Part shown: positions 1 through 9,063 of the stretch, piece by piece
Position numbering within the stretch: the stretch's first letter is position 1
Layout of the letters: each line of letters opens with the position of its first letter
Origin: Novosphingobium guangzhouense
Lineage (GTDB): Bacteria; Pseudomonadota; Alphaproteobacteria; Sphingomonadales; Sphingomonadaceae
Length of the DNA: 64,000 nucleotides
Direction: 5' to 3'
NCBI RefSeq assembly: GCF_002896965.1
Contig: NZ_LYMM01000014.1
Location: forward strand, 62,001 to 126,000
Notes under the pieces: model-generated
What the model saw: the letters and a program-made list of their open reading frames with translations, nothing else
The model's database searches: none
What the model was told of the DNA's origin: nothing
Program-made: the position numbers and the translations under genes

Positions 1-2
1 CA

Positions 3-263
3 CGGGCCGCGTTGCGCGCATATCTTCCGGCGTCGATCCTTGACCGAAGAGGAAAAGGTGCATTCACTGGGCTATTGGCTGAGATTCTGCACAACAATTG
101 GGACCGGATTTACGATGACCTTAAAGAAGGGCTTCTAGCGCAGCATGGCTTACTCGACATTAGCGCAGTCGGCGAAGTTGGGGCACAAGGCGCCGATTCA
201 AATAGGATATTCACTGTTCTGTATATCCACGAGACCGAAATGTGGTGCCGAAACTGGCACTGA
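3..263 (+). CDS. Lasso-peptide macrocyclase (asparagine-synthetase-like), C-terminal end only
   Basis: The reading frame is open to the left edge, so only about the last 86 residues are present. They read R-A-A-L-R-A-Y-L-P-A-S-I-L-D-R-R-G-K-G-A-F, followed by an N-N-W-D stretch and a final E-T-E-M-W-C-R-N-W-H. This resembles the C-terminal tail of the asparagine-synthetase-homologous lasso cyclase (protein C), which uses ATP to activate an Asp or Glu side chain and closes the isopeptide ring. The gene converges on a lasso isopeptidase gene 14 bp away, which supports the call. The precursor (A) and protease (B) genes are not in the window and would lie to the left. The identification rests on a short tail plus context. 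Confidence 0.72.
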   Translation, partial: RAALRAYLPASILDRRGKGAFTGLLAEILHNNWDRIYDDLKEGLLAQHGLLDISAVGEVGAQGADSNRIFTVLYIHETEMWCRNWH

Positions 264-277
264 TTGCAGATTGCTCG

Positions 278-2305
278 CTATTCAGGAAGGCCGATTTTCC
301 GAGTGAGCCATTCTATATTCCTTTGATAGATGGTCAATCGATGCGCGGGCCATATTTTGATGTGCCCTTCGTCAGGATAAACGTACATCTCGATTGGCCA
401 ACCCTGATGACGCAATTCGCGATATGTACCTAAGGCCATCCTGTACTCCGCAGATGACGCTTGAATGAGGAGGGGGACCGCCTTCGCACGAGGCGCATCA
501 GACAACGAATCGAGTTCCCAGAATTCCCGATCTTCGCGCCGAGTGGAGGGATAGCCGCCCTTGATGTAGTGATCATCGAGAGCCACGCCTGCGATTTCAA
601 ATCCGAATGGCCCCTCGCAACATGTACTTAGAATGGCTGCGGAAAACAGGGAAGAATTTGCCAGTGCGAACGTGGCGGTAACCGCGCCGTCGCTCAGTCC
701 CGTGATCGCGACCCGTTCGGGATCAACTATCCCGGCATCAACTAGTCTGTGGATGACCGTTTCGATGGAAGAAAGGTTACTCCTGCGATCGGCGAACCCC
801 TTGTTGTTATACTGGTCGAACTCCGTCCCGGTACGCGGTGCGCCGGTCAGCGCGAACCATGGGGGGCGATTAAAGCTCAATACGGCGAAACCGCGTGCAG
901 CAAGTGCTTGAATAGGATATTCATCCCCGGTTCCTCCGCGCAGAAAGCCCCTAGATTCATATTGCACGATTACCAGCGGAAGCCGGTGATCATGTCGAAA
1001 ACCCGGCGGCAGTACGAGATCTCCGAAGGTGCTGATCCCAAAGGCGTTCGACCATTCCAGACGCTGAATATTTCCTAAAAGGCGTGTAGAGAATTCCGGA
1101 TTGGGATCGAATATTCGGTGGCGCCTCCCATCGCCAATTGAGATTGCGATCACGGACCGAGGCTTGGTGGCCGTCTCTTCCGCGCAGAAGAGATTGTTGC
1201 CAGTCAGTTCGCAGCCGAAAATCGCATCGGCTGTACTGAGCAGGGCGCGCGGAGATGTGTCGCCGGCTTTCCACGTATAAAATTCGGTACGACTATCGGC
1301 CACGCCCGCGCGGCGCTCGAAAACCAATGTCCGACCGTTGCCCGACCACCAAACGCCATGGACATTCGTGCATACAGCATTGTCGCAGCCGATCGCCCGC
1401 CCATTCATGCGAACATTCAGTGTCGGTTTACTACCATGGGCATTCGCCGACGGTGCCGACCAAGCAACATTCTCACGATAAGATGCGTAGGCAACAGCCT
1501 TTTCGGGCCATTCTGTTGTCGGAGCAAGCCGTTGTCCTTCATCGGACGGAAATGGGATCGCTTTGCCATGCGCTGAATCTACGGCGCGCTCCACGAGCGG
1601 AACGTCTGCGGCTACAAGTGGACGGTCGCTGTATAAGGGGCGAAATCGCTCGTCGTACAGATACCCGGTCCGCCCCTCGTCCTTGATCTTCTCCAAGGCT
1701 TCGATCCGGCCGGGACGACTGGAATAAAGAAGTGCTGAACCATCAGATGACCAGGCAAGAGCCTCAATATCGACCGGCGTTGTCATGAGCCGCCTGATGG
1801 AACGGTCCTGCAGGTCGAATCGCCATAGTTCCGAATGATCGGGGAACGACTTCGTATAGGCCAGTGATTGACCATCGGGCGACCATCGGAATAGCGGGCT
1901 TTTCGGCAGGCCCTGGGGGACCTCCGCCGCTCCATACGCCGTGCTATAGGTGGCAACGATCTCTCCACCGGAATCGATTACGAACGGTTTTCGGCGTGCA
2001 TCCGTGGGGACGAGAACGACCGCCGTGCAATAGCTGTTGGCGATAGGATCGGCCTGGCGAATTTGAAGTGCCAGTAGGTTGCCATCTGGCGCAAGTTTGA
2101 AAGGCTGAGAGGCGATGGCGACACCAAGCCCCCCAAAATCCCTGAGGCGCAGAAGGTCATCCGGTGTAACTGACTGCTTTCTTGCCGCAGGTTCAACGGC
2201 GGTGTGTGGTAATTGACAGGCTGTACCTTGTGATTTGGCACTAACAGGAAACGGGAGCACCAGTAGCGCGCAGCCGGCATAGCCCGCCAGACGGAAAAGC
2301 TTCAT
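278..2305 (-). CDS. Lasso-peptide isopeptidase (AtxE2-like, prolyl-oligopeptidase fold)
   Basis: A 675-residue exported hydrolase. I start it at the ATG that opens a clear signal peptide (M-K-L-F-R-L-A-G-Y-A-G-C-A-L-L-V-L, cleavage near V-S-A). A TTG 51 bp upstream is in frame but overlaps the receptor stop. The N-terminal half resembles a beta-propeller (repeated W-S-x-D-G motifs), and the C-terminal 270 residues are an alpha/beta hydrolase of the prolyl-oligopeptidase type. The nucleophile is Ser538 in G-L-S-D-G, the His is His648 in P-D-E-G-H, and Glu620 has the right spacing to be the acid. Such enzymes linearise re-imported lasso peptides by cutting the isopeptide bond. It lies 44 bp downstream of the TonB receptor in the same operon, the usual arrangement in proteobacterial lasso loci. 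Confidence 0.85.
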   Translation of the reverse strand: MKLFRLAGYAGCALLVLPFPVSAKSQGTACQLPHTAVEPAARKQSVTPDDLLRLRDFGGLGVAIASQPFKLAPDGNLLALQIRQADPIANSYCTAVVLVPTDARRKPFVIDSGGEIVATYSTAYGAAEVPQGLPKSPLFRWSPDGQSLAYTKSFPDHSELWRFDLQDRSIRRLMTTPVDIEALAWSSDGSALLYSSRPGRIEALEKIKDEGRTGYLYDERFRPLYSDRPLVAADVPLVERAVDSAHGKAIPFPSDEGQRLAPTTEWPEKAVAYASYRENVAWSAPSANAHGSKPTLNVRMNGRAIGCDNAVCTNVHGVWWSGNGRTLVFERRAGVADSRTEFYTWKAGDTSPRALLSTADAIFGCELTGNNLFCAEETATKPRSVIAISIGDGRRHRIFDPNPEFSTRLLGNIQRLEWSNAFGISTFGDLVLPPGFRHDHRLPLVIVQYESRGFLRGGTGDEYPIQALAARGFAVLSFNRPPWFALTGAPRTGTEFDQYNNKGFADRRSNLSSIETVIHRLVDAGIVDPERVAITGLSDGAVTATFALANSSLFSAAILSTCCEGPFGFEIAGVALDDHYIKGGYPSTRREDREFWELDSLSDAPRAKAVPLLIQASSAEYRMALGTYRELRHQGWPIEMYVYPDEGHIKIWPAHRLTIYQRNIEWLTRKIGLPE

Positions 2306-2349
2306 GTCGAGAAACTCGCAAAGAGGGGCGGTTCGATGCCCCCTTATTT

Positions 2350-4911
2350 TCACCAATCTTTGGACACCGTCAGGCTAATGAAGCGTCCGATCGGCGAGAA
2401 ATTGGTCGAATCGTAACTCACATAGTCGAGGCTATTGCTCGTCGGTGCGGCATAAGGTGGACGTTGATTGAGTAGGTTTTGGATATTGAACAGCAGACTT
2501 GTCTGGGAGAGGACGCCGGACTGTTCCGGAAATTTGTATCGGATAGAGGTGTCGAACGTCGTCTGCGACGCGACCTTCGCTACGGTGGTCGAACGGGTAT
2601 CTTCCAGCCTGCTGACGTGATTAACATAGAACATCGACGTGAGGCTTCCATCCGTCCAGCCGATGCTTGCGCGTGTTTTGAAGCGCGGCGGATTGAAGAT
2701 GATGCCAGCCATGTCGACATATGCGCTGGTTGATGACAACTTTTGCTTTGACCACAACCAGGCGCCGTTGGCGTTAAGTAGGAGAGAGGAGACATCACCG
2801 GTCGAAATTTTGTAATCGACCGTCAGATCTATGCCGTCAATTTTCTGTCTGGCAGCATTCATGTAACTGTTGTTTAGAATGGCGACGACGTTATTAAGTC
2901 CGTCTGTCCCCGCATAATTATAGTATAAGTCGGCATCCGACACTGTTTGATCGATAAGCTCCTCGCTGGGGCTATACGTGACGTATTGGGCGTACACGGC
3001 ATTCGATAGTGCCTGATAAACCGCCGTTCCAGCTAGAGGTTGGACGACTCGATCCTTATATTTGACGTTGAAATACGTCGCATGGATATCCAGGTTGCTG
3101 ATAAATTCAGGATGGAACACCAGCGAGGCAGACCACGAAGTTGCCTTCTCAGGTTTGAGGTCCGGATTACCTCCAGAGGCGATGAGCAAGGTCGAGCCGG
3201 TCGGGAAGCGCTGTCCCCCGAAAGTCGCTGCCGGATACAATTGAGCGTAGGTAGCCGAGCGCAACTCGTTGAGTGAGGGAACCTTGAAAGATTTCCCCCA
3301 AGTCCCTTTCACGTCGATAGATGGCGAAATTCCGTACAAGAAGCCAAATTTTGGCACGGCAACTGCACCAATTCCTGGATAGCGTTCGTATCTCACGGCA
3401 GCGTTCGCCGACAGGCGGTAGATAAGGTTGCTCCCTTGACCAGGTTCAACAAAAGGCAATGAAAGTTCGGAAAATCCGTAGTAACTCTCGGCTGATCCCC
3501 GGGAGTCGGCTCTTGTGGCTGAATACCGAACCGACGTAAGATGATTATATCGATATCCGGCCCCGAAAACGAGGTCGACGGGGTTTGACAGTAGTCCAAA
3601 TATTTTTCCGGAGGTAAACGTCTCTACATTGGCCAGTTTATTGCAATAACATCCTGTGATGTGGCTGGTCTGGGTGCTATTATAAAGTCCAATCTGGTCA
3701 AACTTGGTGTCGCTCTGTCCGTATGTCCCCATGAGATTAAAGCGCCACTCAGGCGCTATCGCGATATTGACAGACGGGGAAATCGAGTATGACGTCGTTC
3801 TCGGGCGATTTTCGTAGACATAGCCGGAGACGAGGCCCATTGTCTGGAAAGATTTCCTGTGGCTATAGGTAGCGTCGACTACGAACTCTGCGGAATCCGA
3901 GATAGATTGCTGGCCTGAAAACACTGCATTCGTCTGAATTATCTTCGGATATAACGTGTTGTTGCCTGGCATGTATTTGGTATAGGCGCGCTGATCGCTA
4001 TAAATTGCGGAATTGTAATCGTGACTGACCGCTGCCAAAATGCCGCCGCGTTGCCACTTTTTTCCCGCAACCAGGCTGTACTGTTGCTGAAAATCGCCAC
4101 CCGAAGTTGCGCTGCCTAATCGCGCCGACAATGAAGCGCCATCATAATCACGCTTGAGGATTACATTAATGACGCCGCCGACAGCATCGGACCCGTAAAT
4201 TGCTGAGGCTCCATCGGGAACAACGTCAATCCGGTTTATGGCAGCCAGCGGGATAGCATCTGTATCTACCGCTTGCACAGTAGACCCATACGAAAGACGA
4301 TGGCCGTTAAGCAGTGTGAGTGTCGCATCCCCGCCAAGACCTCGGAGATTCGGCGACGAGCCCGAGGTGGCGTTGATCCCGCCTCGGCTCGTGACCCCTC
4401 TTAATACACCCGGGTTCTGTCCGCTGCCAAAATTTTGAGGAAGGGCGCGCAGCGCCTCTCCAAGATCCGCTTGGCCAGCCAATTGAATGGAATCCGCGCT
4501 AAGTCTGATTGTTGAGGAAGATGTTTCCGCAGATTGGATGCGTGATCCTGTGACAATGATGTCATCGCCGTTTCCCGCAGTTCTCGCGCCGGTCGACGCT
4601 TCGACAGCCCTCACGATCAATGCGCCTTCAACAACTTCGGCAATCAGACCGGTGCCTTTCAGCAATCGCTTGGCAGCTTCCGCAGGTAAGAAGTGACCCT
4701 TGAGGGGTTTTGAAGTTTTACCGCGCAGGGGATCAGCCGGAGCTGAGAACTCCAGGCCGCTTTGCCGTGCGATTGCTCGTAGCGCGTCCGTAAGGGACTG
4801 AGCCGGTAGGTTGAAAGTCAATACCTTGTCGGCTTGCGCCAGTGCAGGTGTGGCGCCGATCAACGCGCAGGCGCAAACACCGACGAAAAAGCCGTTACGA
4901 ACCACTCGCAT
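2350..4911 (-). CDS. TonB-dependent receptor with N-terminal STN signalling domain
   Basis: An 853-residue outer-membrane receptor. I chose the ATG just before the signal peptide (M-R-V-V-R-N-G-F-F ... A-L-A), with GGGG a few bases upstream. An in-frame ATG three codons earlier is also possible. After the signal comes an STN domain (about residues 28-100), which contacts FecR in FecA-type signalling, then a plug domain with D-I-I-V-T-G-S-R-I and L-R-G-L-G-G-D-A-T-L-T-L-L-N-G, and a long beta-barrel ending in aromatic W. It sits between fecR and the lasso isopeptidase. Inference: it takes up the lasso peptide, or the ligand the peptide carries, and reports occupancy to FecR and the ECF sigma factor. 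Confidence 0.9.
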   Translation of the reverse strand: MRVVRNGFFVGVCACALIGATPALAQADKVLTFNLPAQSLTDALRAIARQSGLEFSAPADPLRGKTSKPLKGHFLPAEAAKRLLKGTGLIAEVVEGALIVRAVEASTGARTAGNGDDIIVTGSRIQSAETSSSTIRLSADSIQLAGQADLGEALRALPQNFGSGQNPGVLRGVTSRGGINATSGSSPNLRGLGGDATLTLLNGHRLSYGSTVQAVDTDAIPLAAINRIDVVPDGASAIYGSDAVGGVINVILKRDYDGASLSARLGSATSGGDFQQQYSLVAGKKWQRGGILAAVSHDYNSAIYSDQRAYTKYMPGNNTLYPKIIQTNAVFSGQQSISDSAEFVVDATYSHRKSFQTMGLVSGYVYENRPRTTSYSISPSVNIAIAPEWRFNLMGTYGQSDTKFDQIGLYNSTQTSHITGCYCNKLANVETFTSGKIFGLLSNPVDLVFGAGYRYNHLTSVRYSATRADSRGSAESYYGFSELSLPFVEPGQGSNLIYRLSANAAVRYERYPGIGAVAVPKFGFLYGISPSIDVKGTWGKSFKVPSLNELRSATYAQLYPAATFGGQRFPTGSTLLIASGGNPDLKPEKATSWSASLVFHPEFISNLDIHATYFNVKYKDRVVQPLAGTAVYQALSNAVYAQYVTYSPSEELIDQTVSDADLYYNYAGTDGLNNVVAILNNSYMNAARQKIDGIDLTVDYKISTGDVSSLLLNANGAWLWSKQKLSSTSAYVDMAGIIFNPPRFKTRASIGWTDGSLTSMFYVNHVSRLEDTRSTTVAKVASQTTFDTSIRYKFPEQSGVLSQTSLLFNIQNLLNQRPPYAAPTSNSLDYVSYDSTNFSPIGRFISLTVSKDW

Positions 4912-4996
4912 TTCATCCCCCATTGCCTGGATGGCGCGTTGCGTGACGCGCATACAAAGCTTGACGGGAGAAATTCAGCGGCGAGCATTCCGCCGT

Positions 4997-6034
4997 TTAT
5001 TTTGTCAGTACGAGCCTGTCCGACCCTTGGTTCTCAACGGTAAGGCCGAGCGCGCGGGCAAGATGTTTCGCCACACTTTCGGGGTTGCGGATATGCAGCT
5101 CCGCACTCACCCGCATCGCGGCAACTTCTGGAGAAGCTGCCACCAGCTTGACGTCGGAATAGAGGTTCACCTCGGCGAGGATCACACTAACGGCCTCATC
5201 GTCATAGCTCTTCACGCCGATTGTCCATTGCTCGTCGTTGGCCGGCGCCGGTTCGGTGACAGCATTGCCGGATACCGTGGGTGTGCCAGAGTAGCGTATC
5301 CGTTCGCCTGGTTGAAGGTAGCTCTTCGCTGCCGGCACCGATGGCTTGCGTGTCTCGCACGGTGGAGTGACTGCGACGCGCCCTTCGTACAATACCACAT
5401 TCATCTGGCAATGCGCGCGTCGTTCCACACCGAACCGCGTACCGAGCGCTGTGGTCGTGCCGCCATCAGCGGTGACGGTGAAAGGGCGCGAAGCGTCATG
5501 AGCAACAGCGAAGATGGCGCGGCCATGATCAAGCGTGACGTCCCGGCGCTCTTCATGCAACCAGACAAGCAAGCGGCTATCGGTATCGAGCGTTACGACC
5601 GACCCGTCGGCAAGCGTAATAGTCCTCACCTCGCCTTTCCGGGTGGTAAAGATCTGTGGCGCATCCTCGGTTTTCGCGCCTGACGAGGCAATTGGTGGCA
5701 GAGTGGAGGGCGAACGCACATTCTGCCCCAGCACGAAATGCGCTCCCAAAAGCAGGATGGCGGCCAGCGAAGCTGCGATCGCCAACTTTGCCCAGGGCAC
5801 GCGTGGGCGGCTCTCTCGTGGACTGCTGTTGTGGCGCTCGTGAACGTTCACGGATGCGGGATCAACGACGTTCGAGATCGCGGCATAGGCAATGTCGAAT
5901 TCCGCCTGATGTTCGGGCGACTGAGCGCACCAATGCATTGCGGCGGAGCGCAGCGCGGGATCCGTGTGAACCTCCATCGCCCAGCGCCGTGCCTGTTGCT
6001 TGACAGTGAGCGAGCCCGGCTCTTCGTCGGTCAT
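4997..6034 (-). CDS. FecR-family anti-sigma factor
   Basis: A 345-residue inner-membrane regulator. The ATG overlaps the stop of the sigma-factor gene in the string ATGA, which points to translational coupling and decides the start; a longer reading frame upstream is not needed. An N-terminal cytoplasmic region (residues 8-55, R-R-W-A-M-E-V) has the DUF4880 look of FecR proteins. A single transmembrane segment lies at about 82-102, followed by a periplasmic FecR domain (T-I-T-L-A-D-G-S-V-V-T-L-D-T-D-S-R-L) and a C-terminal part that would meet the receptor STN domain. It is expected to hold the adjacent sigma factor inactive until the receptor signals. Confidence 0.9.
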   Translation of the reverse strand: MTDEEPGSLTVKQQARRWAMEVHTDPALRSAAMHWCAQSPEHQAEFDIAYAAISNVVDPASVNVHERHNSSPRESRPRVPWAKLAIAASLAAILLLGAHFVLGQNVRSPSTLPPIASSGAKTEDAPQIFTTRKGEVRTITLADGSVVTLDTDSRLLVWLHEERRDVTLDHGRAIFAVAHDASRPFTVTADGGTTTALGTRFGVERRAHCQMNVVLYEGRVAVTPPCETRKPSVPAAKSYLQPGERIRYSGTPTVSGNAVTEPAPANDEQWTIGVKSYDDEAVSVILAEVNLYSDVKLVAASPEVAAMRVSAELHIRNPESVAKHLARALGLTVENQGSDRLVLTK

Positions 6035-6591
6035 CGGCTTTCCATCCTGTCCAGCAGATGGTCCAGCACCTTGAATATCTTCCTCTTCACCGCCCACTCA
6101 TTCAGTCCCTTAAGCCGACCGATTTCGCGAAAGCTATATCCTTCCACACGGTTTAGCAGAAATAGTTCGCGGTCGAAGGGGTCCAGTGCTTCCAGCAATT
6201 GCTCGCAAAAGGCGATGTCGTCACGCGCTGTGAGGATGCGGAGCGGGTCGAACGGGGTCGGGAGATCTTCAGCATCCGACAAGGGGCTTTTCAGATTATC
6301 GACGCGCGTTGACGAGAGATCGGCCCGGTCGCGCAGCAAGTTCGTGGCGATCCGGCGTAGATAGGCCTGCGGTGTCGTCAGCATTTTTGCCGTGCCGCTC
6401 CGGAGGAAACGGAAGAAGGTTTCCTGAGCGAGCTCGTCAGCTTCTGCATGGGGTACCGAGTTGCGGTGGAAATAGCGGACGAGCCACCGAGTCTCCTCGC
6501 GGTACAGCCGAACGATCACATCATCGCCGCGATCTTCGAATTCCTGACCCGCATCGGTGGTGGCATGACCTTCACCGGCCATGACGGACAT
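6031..6591 (-). CDS. FecI-like ECF sigma-70 factor
   Basis: A 186-residue sigma factor with only regions 2 and 4. Region 2 includes D-E-L-A-Q-E-T-F-F-R-F-L (about residues 52-63), the core-binding and -10 recognition helix. Region 4 (about 131-182) holds L-D-P-F-D-R-E-L-F-L-L-N-R and G-Y-S-F-R-E-I-G-R-L, the -35 recognition helix-turn-helix. It is the first gene of the sigma/FecR/receptor/isopeptidase operon. Neither the ATG used here nor the one 9 bases inside has a strong ribosome-binding site, so the start is uncertain by three codons. It probably drives its own operon, and perhaps the lasso genes, when the receptor is occupied. Confidence 0.9.
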   Translation of the reverse strand: MSVMAGEGHATTDAGQEFEDRGDDVIVRLYREETRWLVRYFHRNSVPHAEADELAQETFFRFLRSGTAKMLTTPQAYLRRIATNLLRDRADLSSTRVDNLKSPLSDAEDLPTPFDPLRILTARDDIAFCEQLLEALDPFDRELFLLNRVEGYSFREIGRLKGLNEWAVKRKIFKVLDHLLDRMESR

Positions 6592-7157
6592 TTCGGTTCG
6601 GGAGGCCGCGCGGATTCCCGGTCGAATAAGGGGACGTCGCCAGCGCGGCGCTCGCGCCGCTGTTTTTTCCCGTTTGTCGTCTTGGCTCCATGCGTCGCAC
6701 CTATGTCCACTCGGGGCGACGGCCGAAGCCGGATGTTGGAAACCTGCTTAGAGACAGGCGCATGCGCCTTTACCGTTGCCGGCTGGACATACGCACATGC
6801 CACCCGGCCGTAAAAATCCGACCGAGTTCCTCTAAGTTGGGGTTTCCACGCCCCACTCCCGGTTTTTACGAGAGCAACCTCATTTGCACATGGAAGCCGT
6901 TGAGTGGCAAGAGGGAATTGACACCAGGTGCAATCAACAACGCCCTGTGCAGGGATCGAGCGCGCATCCGGCTCGCCGTTGGCGATCTATCCGTGAGCGG
7001 GGATCACCGTTCGCCCGTTCATGCGCAGCGGACCTCAGCATACGATGTGCGTCGGTATATGGCAGTGCAGAACGGTAGGAGATGAATGTCAGGAGAACAC
7101 ACGATAATCAGTGGAGCTCTCACTGATCCTGGCGTGAATGCGGTGTCGGGTAGCTCG
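6592..7157. other. Intergenic region upstream of the ECF sigma operon
   Basis: A 566-bp stretch between the sigma factor and the winged-helix gene, with no reading frame that looks coding on either strand. It should hold the promoter of the sigma/FecR/receptor operon, which reads leftward. The only clear structure is an imperfect inverted repeat at 6809-6870, listed separately. Confidence 0.5.
6809..6870. repeat. Imperfect inverted repeat, possible operator or element end
   Basis: CGTAAAAATCCG at 6809-6820 is matched by CGGTTTTTACG at 6860-6870, which is its reverse complement apart from one extra base. The arms are 39 bp apart. It lies about 220 bp upstream of the sigma-factor start. The role is unknown; a regulator site or the trace of a small mobile element would both fit. 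Confidence 0.35.
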
Positions 7158-7502
7158 TCAGTTTTTCAAAATATCTCCCAACTCATCCATAATGTGATCC
7201 ATCCGGCATCGGGTCCTGTCCGATAGCGAAACAAGGCTTCGCCTCCGGTCCTCTGGATCGGCCTTACGGTCCAACATGCCCGCATCGATCATCTCCACCG
7301 TGCGGCGGAAGGCCGTCGCGGTTGAGAGCCCGGATGTCGCGGCGAGTGCCTTGAATCCCTCTCTCATTCCCTGCTCCCTCGCGCGATAGAGATCGATCAC
7401 CATGAGCCATTCGGGCCATTGCCGCCTTTCGAGCCCGAGCTTGAGCTCAGCGAGGCGGTGCTGCTGCTTGAGCGCTTCGCAGATGCGCTGTCGCTGATCC
7501 AT
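7158..7502 (-). CDS. MarR-like winged-helix regulator
   Basis: A 114-residue protein. The central part (about 47-100) reads like a winged helix: F-K-A-L-A-A-T-S-G-L-S-T-A-T-A-F-R-R-T as the helix-turn-helix, then D-P-E-D-R-R-R-S-L-V-S-L-S-D as the wing, the pattern of MarR proteins that read small-molecule signals. It is the last gene of the quorum-sensing operon, five bases after phyH. Inference: it may answer to a product of the LuxI or PhyH enzymes or set the operon output. Its ligand cannot be told from the sequence. Confidence 0.65.
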   Translation of the reverse strand: MDQRQRICEALKQQHRLAELKLGLERRQWPEWLMVIDLYRAREQGMREGFKALAATSGLSTATAFRRTVEMIDAGMLDRKADPEDRRRSLVSLSDRTRCRMDHIMDELGDILKN

Positions 7503-7507
7503 GGCGC

Positions 7508-8422
7508 TTACCCAGCCCTGGTCCGAAGCGGGACGGGAGCGACCGGCAGGAGCCCCGACCGATAGTCGGCGATCAGCGCCTCCTGATCCGGGCGAAGCAT
7601 GTCGATTGCGCCGACCGGACCGTTCTGCGCTTCATCCAGCAGCAGCGAGGGGCAGCGCCCCTCGTAAGTGCCAAGGTTGGGCCGATGGGCGCGGTAGCCG
7701 GCAAGGCCCATCACATCGCGTGGCAGTGTCCGGGCGACATGTGGCGGATAGGCAAGCCACGGCAGCTCGTAAGGCTTGAGCCATCCGAGACTGTAACTGA
7801 TGATCATCCCGCGCCGCGGCGTCGCGGTCACGTTCGCTCCGCCTGCATGAAGGGTGGATCCGAGGAACATCAGGGCATCACCCGGCTCCATTTCTGCAGG
7901 AACCGCCTCCTCCATGCCGATGAATATTTCGTCCTGGCGCCGGTGACTGCCAGGCCATACCAGCGTTGCGCCATTCTCGGCCGTGTAAGCGGAAAACGGC
8001 CACATGACGTTGAGAAGATATTCGACGCCGGGCGCATGGATGGGCCACATGTCCTGGTCCCGGTGTGGCGGCTGGGCGAGACCGCCCGGTTCGATCTCGA
8101 TCGCCTGGGTGAGGTTGAGCTGGATCGTATCGCACCAGGGCCGGAGAATTCGCTCGGCAACGCCATGGATCAGGGGATCGAGAACGAAACCGGCAGTGCG
8201 CGGCGAACGGTGCAGAAGCCCATGAAATCGCCGCGTCGTCTCGCCGTAGAAGGGCCCCTGCGAGAGCGGTGTGGTTTCGAAACCGGCACGCAGATCATCG
8301 CCCAGCTTTTCGACCAGAAGCCGAGGCGCTGCACCGCGGACGATGCAGTAGCCGTCCCGGTCGAGCTGATCGCCATAGTGCTCGATGTCCTGCTGCAGGC
8401 TGTCGATAGCAATGAGGGTCAT
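7508..8422 (-). CDS. Phytanoyl-CoA-dioxygenase-family (PhyH) Fe(II)/2-oxoglutarate oxygenase
   Basis: A 304-residue protein of the PhyH family. The iron site is visible as H-R-D-Q-D (the H-x-D pair) near residue 120 and the distal His in L-H-A-G-G-A-N. The Arg of T-P-R-R-G-M-I would bind 2-oxoglutarate. These enzymes hydroxylate carbon chains, often acyl groups. The gene follows luxI by 12 bases and has a good site (AGGGAG) before its ATG. PhyH genes beside luxI/luxR are a recurring arrangement in sphingomonads. Inference: it may hydroxylate the acyl chain of the homoserine lactone or its precursor, which is not proven by sequence. Confidence 0.85.
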   Translation of the reverse strand: MTLIAIDSLQQDIEHYGDQLDRDGYCIVRGAAPRLLVEKLGDDLRAGFETTPLSQGPFYGETTRRFHGLLHRSPRTAGFVLDPLIHGVAERILRPWCDTIQLNLTQAIEIEPGGLAQPPHRDQDMWPIHAPGVEYLLNVMWPFSAYTAENGATLVWPGSHRRQDEIFIGMEEAVPAEMEPGDALMFLGSTLHAGGANVTATPRRGMIISYSLGWLKPYELPWLAYPPHVARTLPRDVMGLAGYRAHRPNLGTYEGRCPSLLLDEAQNGPVGAIDMLRPDQEALIADYRSGLLPVAPVPLRTRAG

Positions 8423-8434
8423 GACTATCTCCCT

Positions 8435-9061
8435 TCAGGCGGCTTCGCGATCGATCGCGGCGGTGGGAAGGATGCGCATCGGAACGTAGGTTCCGGCCGC
8501 CCGCAGCTTGTCAGGCGTGTCGGCATCGATTTCGATGAGGAGGGCGCCAGTCGGCAGACCCGCGATCATCTGCGGTATGCCCAGTGGCCGAACCGTCCAG
8601 CCCAGCGAGAGGATCTGGCTAAGCCAGCTGGAATCGGCAACGCAGCTATAACCGGCGATGCCGCGCTGGAGGGCGAACTGAACCACGGCTGTTGCGAGCG
8701 CATTGCGGACTTCCAGCCTCCTGGCGGCCCGCAGGCCGCGCGAAAGGCATAGCCGGCTCAGTTCGAAGATTTGCGGGCCAACGGGCACGCTTGCGTCGCA
8801 TAGCGAAGGGAAGATCGTCCCCAGCACATGCGGACGGTTGGTGGGCAACAAGCGGATGGATCCCTCATCGGCGCCGCTGTCGTCGCTGGCGACGATGTAG
8901 ATTGCATGGTCGTCATCGAACTGGTCGATTTCGAACGCTTCGGCGACCACCGGGACGTCCCAGCCTAGCAGGTCCACGAACACCCGCTTGCGCGCATGAT
9001 GCATGGCGTCGAGAACCGGGTTGGCGCCCGGCGGTTCGTGTCCTTCGAAAATCCGGATCAT
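8435..9061 (-). CDS. Acyl-homoserine-lactone synthase (LuxI family)
   Basis: A 208-residue signal synthase that joins an acyl group to S-adenosylmethionine to make an acyl-homoserine lactone. From the chosen ATG the family-invariant residues fall in place: Arg25, Phe28, Trp34, Asp46, Asp49, Arg70, Phe84, Glu100 and Arg103. I take this ATG because AGGGAG lies 9 bases upstream and the protein then begins M-I-R-I-F-E-G. A GTG at 9118 and ATGs at 9103 and 9100 are in frame upstream but their codons run through a hairpin. That hairpin (9064-9102) buries the ribosome-binding site. luxR lies 87 bp upstream on the same strand. Confidence 0.92.
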   Translation of the reverse strand: MIRIFEGHEPPGANPVLDAMHHARKRVFVDLLGWDVPVVAEAFEIDQFDDDHAIYIVASDDSGADEGSIRLLPTNRPHVLGTIFPSLCDASVPVGPQIFELSRLCLSRGLRAARRLEVRNALATAVVQFALQRGIAGYSCVADSSWLSQILSLGWTVRPLGIPQMIAGLPTGALLIEIDADTPDKLRAAGTYVPMRILPTAAIDREAA

Positions 9062-9063
9062 GG

